Positions 59,836 to 64,000 of a stretch of 64,000 nucleotides of DNA are shown here, piece by piece. This DNA is from Chinchilla lanigera (lineage: Eukaryota > Chordata > Mammalia > Rodentia > Chinchillidae), in NCBI RefSeq assembly GCF_000276665.1, contig NW_004955484.1, forward strand, positions 163,426-227,425, written 5' to 3'. Each line of letters opens with the position of its first letter. Positions within the stretch are counted from its first letter, which is position 1. The position numbers and the translations under genes are program-made. The notes beneath the pieces are model-generated. The model searched no databases. It worked only from the letters and a program-made list of their open reading frames with translations, and had not been told where the DNA came from.

Positions 59836-60574
59836 CACAGAAGCCTGGCACTTACCATTACATGTCATCTAGGGTGTATATGCTCTATTTTATCATCACC
59901 AACAACAATCCTTCCTTCAGCCTTAAAGATGCTAGCAGTTCTAAAGCTCATTCTCCTCAAGCCTGTGTCATGGCAACTGCATAGATGAAGTCCGTCAGAG
60001 CTTAGTACTTCAACTTTATTTTTCCCTACAGAATATAACATGGTCTGGTCATGCTATAAGGATACTATTACATATTTCAGAATGAAAACAGTTGTATTCC
60101 AAAGGGGAGAAAATAAAAGAACTCTGGAAAATAACCTACCACAGAAGCAAGTGGAAGAAATAGAAACTGAATAAGCTTTGGATCTACAAAGGGCATACTG
60201 AGTCACAGACGTGGCTATGTGTGCAGAGAAATAGGGTTTTCCAAGGAGAATTCAATCAAGCAAACTGTCTCATTTGACTCTAACTCCTTATCCTTCTCTG
60301 ACTTCTTTATTTTGGGCACTCTGAAATCTTGAGGTTCTACCCTAAACTGTCAGTCCACATACTATTTGGACCTGTGGACTCTGGATGGAAACCAAACCCC
60401 CTGTTACCCACTGTGAAACTGCCCTCTCTGCAATTTTAGTACACTCTTACCATTTCTACTTTCTTGAGTATGTCTTTATACATTATTTTACCTACAAGTA
60501 ATTTTTACTAGGAAATTTTGTGGCTCACATATGCCCTTAAATATTCAAAAGAATCTCAGAGCTGTTTTCTATTA
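59836..60574. other. No gene recognised
   Basis: Unassigned. The right part may belong to the following L2. Confidence 0.4.
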
Positions 60575-60760
60575 TTGTCTGTCCTCCCTGGGAAATCTTA
60601 CCCAGCGTTATGGCTTCAAATACCATCTCTTGATTCAGGACTCTAACTATTATATTCAGTTCCAGATTCTGTAGAACTCTAGATTCATATATATGTGACA
60701 TATGAGCATCTCAAAAGTCAGACTTCACATGTCCAGAAGTTAAAACAATCTGAATGAGTA
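60575..60760 (+). repeat. L2 LINE fragment
   Basis: 'ttatggcttcaaataccatc', TCTTGATTCAGGACTCTAACTAT, 'gcatctcaaaagtcagactt' and 'cacatgtccagaagttaaaa' match the order of an L2 coding-region block. Confidence 0.72.
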
Positions 60761-61303
60761 GTTATTGCCTCTCACCCTTCCTGTTGCCACACAGCAACTC
60801 TTTGTTTTATCCCTCTGGAGATGCTATAGGCATTCAACAAGACGCACTGTAATGATCAGCATCCACAACGGCCCCCACGAGGTAACATCTTCTGTAGGCA
60901 AAGCCTTTTATGAGCCCCAGGCTCTGACTGTCTTGGTTCTAATAAAAAAAAAAAATCACTTTTGAGAGGATGCCAGCTCTGAGGTCAGGTGACCAAAGAT
61001 TGTAACTTGTATGCTGTTAGTTGTTTTACTTTCTGGACTTGATGGAACAGAACCAAAGAAAACCCATGTCACAAGGAGCTAATGGCAGCGTACAGCCAAC
61101 TGACAGTGAGGACCTGTGCCCTCAACTGTCCCACCCTGAAGGACGTGAACCCCACCAACGAGTGTGTGTGAAAGCTTGGAAGTACTGAGCCTCAGCTGGG
61201 ATTCTAGCTCTGGGTGGTTCTTTTCTTCACACTTCTGGGAGACCCTGAAGCCAAGAGTATGTGACCACATTCCTCATGCACAGAATCTACACATCTCGTT
61301 TTT
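60761..61303. other. No gene recognised
   Basis: Unassigned mixed-composition sequence ending at the target duplication of an ID SINE. Confidence 0.4.
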
Positions 61304-61403
61304 TTTTTGTTTGTTTGTTTTTCTCCGGTACTGGGAACTGAACTCACGACCTTGCACTTGCTAGGCAGGCGCTTTTTGCCGCTGAGCTAAATCCCCAGCC
61401 CCC
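61304..61403 (-). mobile_element. ID-type SINE with 13-bp target duplication
   Basis: TTTG-rich tail, CCGGTACTGGGAACTGAAC, and the reversed head 'gagctaaatccccagccccc'. The duplication acatctcgttttt lies at 61291-61303 and 61404-61416. Confidence 0.93.
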
Positions 61404-61759
61404 ACATCTCGTTTTTAAAACTTCTCCATTTAGGGTGATTTGCCACAGAGCAATTCATATACATTTGTTCTTTTGATTTTGTACAAATTTGGCAATGTGC
61501 TGTTCTATACTTGCACTTAACATATTAACATTGAGTGATCATCATGGATGAACCGTTTTTGAGGACTGGGAATCCACATAAGTGAGATAAGTGAGATCAG
61601 AATAGGCACTCCATCCTCAGTGGCTGTTATTTTATGGTTAAGTTTACCTCTGTCACAAGTTCTATCACCCCAGTGCATCAGTGACAACAGTAACTACAAA
61701 CAGCTGTGAGAATTACCACCACAGGTATGGCTACAACGAGCACTGTACTGACCACACCA
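61404..61759. other. No gene recognised
   Basis: 61420-61560 resembles a degenerate L1 end in reverse but cannot be confirmed. Confidence 0.35.
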
Positions 61760-61968
61760 ACCACAGTCCTGTCTCAGGGCCTTTGCACTTACTGCTTCAT
61801 TGCCTAGGACTGCTGTCCTGCATGAGTCTGCCTGGCACTGTGTCTCATTTAACTCATACTTCAGCTCAAATGTCAGCTTTTCATGGAAATCATCACCACT
61901 TTCCCTCTCTCAAATAGCGCTGTCAGTCCTCTATCCTGACCCTATTTTTATTTCATAGGTTATATTAT
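61760..61968 (+). repeat. L2 LINE 3' fragment
   Basis: 'tcagggcctttgcacttact' is the well-known L2 word, followed by 'cagctcaaatgtcagctttt' and ATCCTGACCCTATTTTTATTTC in the right order. Confidence 0.85.
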
Positions 61969-62772
61969 TGTAGATGACAAAATGCAAATCCTGAGATCCA
62001 GGTGCAGGTCTGACACGGGTGGGCCTTGATGCTCTCCTGCCCACACTTAAAAGCTCAACACAAACGTAGCCACATTGTGACTATGATGAAATAAGACCAG
62101 AAGCAAAGAACCTTCCTAAGCACAGACATAGAGCACAGTGTAACCCCAAAGACTCCAAAGGTCCTTGTCTCTTACCTGCAATGAATGCTGAATCTTCACT
62201 GGCCCCGGGGTCGGCCTCTTTCTATTCTTGGATTCTAGGTAAGAGGCACTGGAATTTGAAAGCTGCAGAGAATTGTCCCACCTCCCCGACAGCATCCAAT
62301 CCGGAGCACGGTTGTGTCTTGAAATCTCCCTGAATCACCTAACACAGGCTCAAGTCCTAACAGCTCTTTCTAACATGTTGCTATTGAGGCCTCCCAGGGC
62401 TCCCCACAGCATACATCTTCCTCTGTTGCAATGAGAAATAAATCCAGCTGTGTTTAACCAAACATGTGTTGGTGGCAGTCTTTAGCTGGCCGGCATGGAT
62501 ATTACTTAAGTAGCTCTTTACTTATTGGTTAATCATAAGTTCCAAAAAGGAGGAGGGAACTTTGCTGTGTGCATTCACTACCTTATCTCTAGTATGGGAA
62601 AAGCCTAGCAGGGGTTCAGGGATCAATGCATTTTTGTAGACACACTGTAGCACTCCTTTCTCTCCTCTCCCAATAGCTGTGACCCAATACACATGTTAAG
62701 TGATCACCATGGACAAGCAGCATTTGGAGGTCCTCACTAAAGAACCTTTGTCTCGTTTGGATAAAGGCCCTG
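61969..62772. other. No gene recognised
   Basis: Mixed-composition, unassigned. Confidence 0.4.
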
Positions 62773-63153
62773 TGTTAGTCACGTACCTGTCACCGTACCT
62801 GACACTCACAAGTTAAAGGAGGAGAGTGTGACTCCCAATTTCAGTCCACAGCTGACTCCAACACAGAAACAGGATGGTAAGCCATGGCAGACCAGAAGCT
62901 GCTCGTGTCATGGTAGCCAGGAGGCACAGTGAGAAGGGGGAGCCAGGGAGGGAGATGCAATAAACCCTTCCGGGTCAGGCTCCCAGTCCCCTCCCCTTCT
63001 GAGTAGACCCTGTCTCCTAATAGCACATTTAGCTATGGATTCTTCAGTGAATTAATACACTGCTGAGTACAGCATCCCATAATCCAATTGCCTTCTCAAA
63101 GCCGCATCTCTGAATGTTGAGGCTTTTAGGAGACATTCTAGACCTAAAGCATT
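62773..63153 (-). mobile_element. MaLR-type solo LTR
   Basis: Starts TGTTAGTCACGTACC, has 'atttcagtccacagctgact', AATAAACCCTTCC, 'tcagtgaattaatacactgc', and ends 'gacattctagacctaaagca'. It is in reverse orientation, of the same family as 14417 and 20606. The minus-strand frame at 62841-63026 lies within it. Confidence 0.83.
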
Positions 63154-63257
63154 GAAAGCCCTTTTTCATGTAACTTCACATTATGTAAATGAAAAACTAA
63201 GCACCTAGGGTGGATTTTCTTCTTAGATACAGATCTACTTCAGAGACAATGTGGGAT

Positions 63258-63263
63258 TTTATT
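63258..63263 (-). terminator. Candidate polyadenylation signal AATAAA
   Basis: Reads TTTATT on the plus strand, hence AATAAA on the minus strand in GAAGCAATAAAATCCC. It lies about 400 bp after the stop codon of the frame ending at 63662. No genomic A tract follows, which argues against a processed (retro) copy ending here. Confidence 0.45.
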
Positions 63264-63661
63264 GCTTCTTTAATTGTTCATTAATGGGCAATAGAATAAA
63301 AAGATAACAATTTTAAGCAAGTTTTTAAGGAAACAAACAATTAAACCACTAGGCAGAACAGATACAATTAACTTCCCAGCTAAAACCAAAATAAAGTTAT
63401 GGGATTCCATCATTAATCACAGCCTCCTTTCAAACAGGAACTACAAGGTTGCAATTATTCTGAGAGGACAAGGTTCAAACAGCTTCTGCTGCCAATATTG
63501 GCAATTGTGGTGATAGATGGCGTTGTGATTCTGAAGGGTTTGGAAGCATCAGTAATTCTTTTCCCTTAGTCCACTCCATTTCTGATGAAGTTTCATACTT
63601 CCTTGCAAGATCTTAATTTAAGCATCAAGTCCGTCTGCAGAGAATTTTTTCTTTAAGATGT

Positions 63662-64000
63662 TCATCGTTGTAAGATATTTATTTGCATCATACATATAAT
63701 TCTAGCTGATAGCCTCTTTTTGAGCGCATCTCTTTGTTTTGAAGCTTCTAAGCCATTCTTTACAAAATAGAAATATGTGGCCTCCAGTAAATTATAGTAG
63801 TTCCTGCAAAATGAAAGTTCGTTTAGCAGAGGAGGTATTTCTTTAAGAGAAAAGGCAGCTAGAGCTGAGAGGAGCGACATGCCAAAGGACCAAGTTTCAG
63901 TGGCTGCGCTCCAGCTGCTGTCACTTTCTGACTCCCCCGAATCACACAGCCATTGTGACACCACATTGTCCTTCATCCTTGAATGTGGATGATGAGTGTC
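63662..64000 (-). CDS. Putative 3'-terminal exon of an unrecognised gene (partial, runs off the window)
   Basis: Minus-strand frame open from the window edge to a TGA at 63662-63664. The part inside the window is about 112 codons. The first in-window Met is at 63976, but the frame is open upstream of it (DTHHPHSR-), so the true start lies outside. It contains an acidic/serine patch (CDSGESESDSSW), a stretch rich in leucine and other helix formers (SLLSALAAFSLKEIPPLL), then NYYNLLEATYFYFVKNGLE and a basic tail (SKQRDALKKRLS). No signal peptide or membrane segment is clear. I do not recognise the family. The following 400 bp have no repeat match and end at AATAAA, so a last exon with a short 3'UTR is plausible. 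A possible internal acceptor, TTTCATTTTGCAG before GAACTAC, lies at about 63804-63816 and would keep the same frame. It could also be a pseudogene. Codon-level evidence is limited to one open frame. Confidence 0.5.
   Translation of the reverse strand, partial: DTHHPHSRMKDNVVSQWLCDSGESESDSSWSAATETWSFGMSLLSALAAFSLKEIPPLLNELSFCRNYYNLLEATYFYFVKNGLEASKQRDALKKRLSARIICMMQINILQR

Noticed and set aside
1..64000. CRISPR array, operon, phage or bacterial mobile systems
   Set aside because: No regularly spaced direct repeats with unique spacers, no ribosome-binding-site-led gene series; all repeats are mammalian SINE, LINE, LTR or DNA transposons.

Overview
The window is nuclear DNA from a mammal and reads as an AT-rich, gene-poor, repeat-dense intergenic or intronic region. 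The source is most likely a rodent outside the mouse/rat group. Two SINE types point to this: young ID-type elements derived from an alanine-like tRNA (about ten clear copies, several with intact target-site duplications), and older dimers in which a B1-like left half is fused to an ID-like right half. I saw no B2 or B4 elements. B1-ID dimers are known from squirrel-related and other non-murid rodents, so a sciuromorph-like rodent is my best guess, but the species cannot be fixed from the sequence alone. There is no bacterial or phage content, operon or CRISPR array.

Layout. 1-9 kb: mostly plain AT-rich DNA with old L1 and LTR fragments, one young ID SINE and one MaLR-type LTR. 9.1-10.3 kb: a broken hAT transposase on the minus strand. 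11.5-25.4 kb: a dense L1 graveyard. Its core is one old plus-strand L1 (about 17.5-24.6 kb) broken by a SINE, an LTR and pieces of a younger L1 family. The old L1's 3' end appears again 0.9 kb downstream. 25.8-34 kb: L1 3'UTR pieces, two MLT1-like LTRs, a long L2 copy and two young SINEs. 34.35-34.87 kb: assembly gap. 35-44 kb: repeat-poor AT-rich DNA with stretches that look like conserved non-coding elements, plus a tiny hAT MITE. 45.4-46.2 kb: an unexplained GC-richer island. 47-53 kb: MIR, ID and MLT1-like copies and a 133-codon ORF of unknown meaning. 53.3-53.6 kb: an inverted pair of ID SINEs with a 100-N gap between them. 55.3-57.7 kb: a two-LTR MaLR element carrying a SINE. 58-63 kb: more SINEs, L2 and an LTR.

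Genes. The only good candidate for part of a real cellular gene is at the far right edge on the minus strand (63662-64000). It is an open frame running off the window, followed by about 400 bp that end at an AATAAA signal. I do not recognise the protein. All other ORFs of note are transposon remnants, chimeras across repeat junctions, or unsupported. No gene set works together here. The interest lies in nested mobile elements, internally repeated L1 3'UTRs, local duplications and possible regulatory islands.
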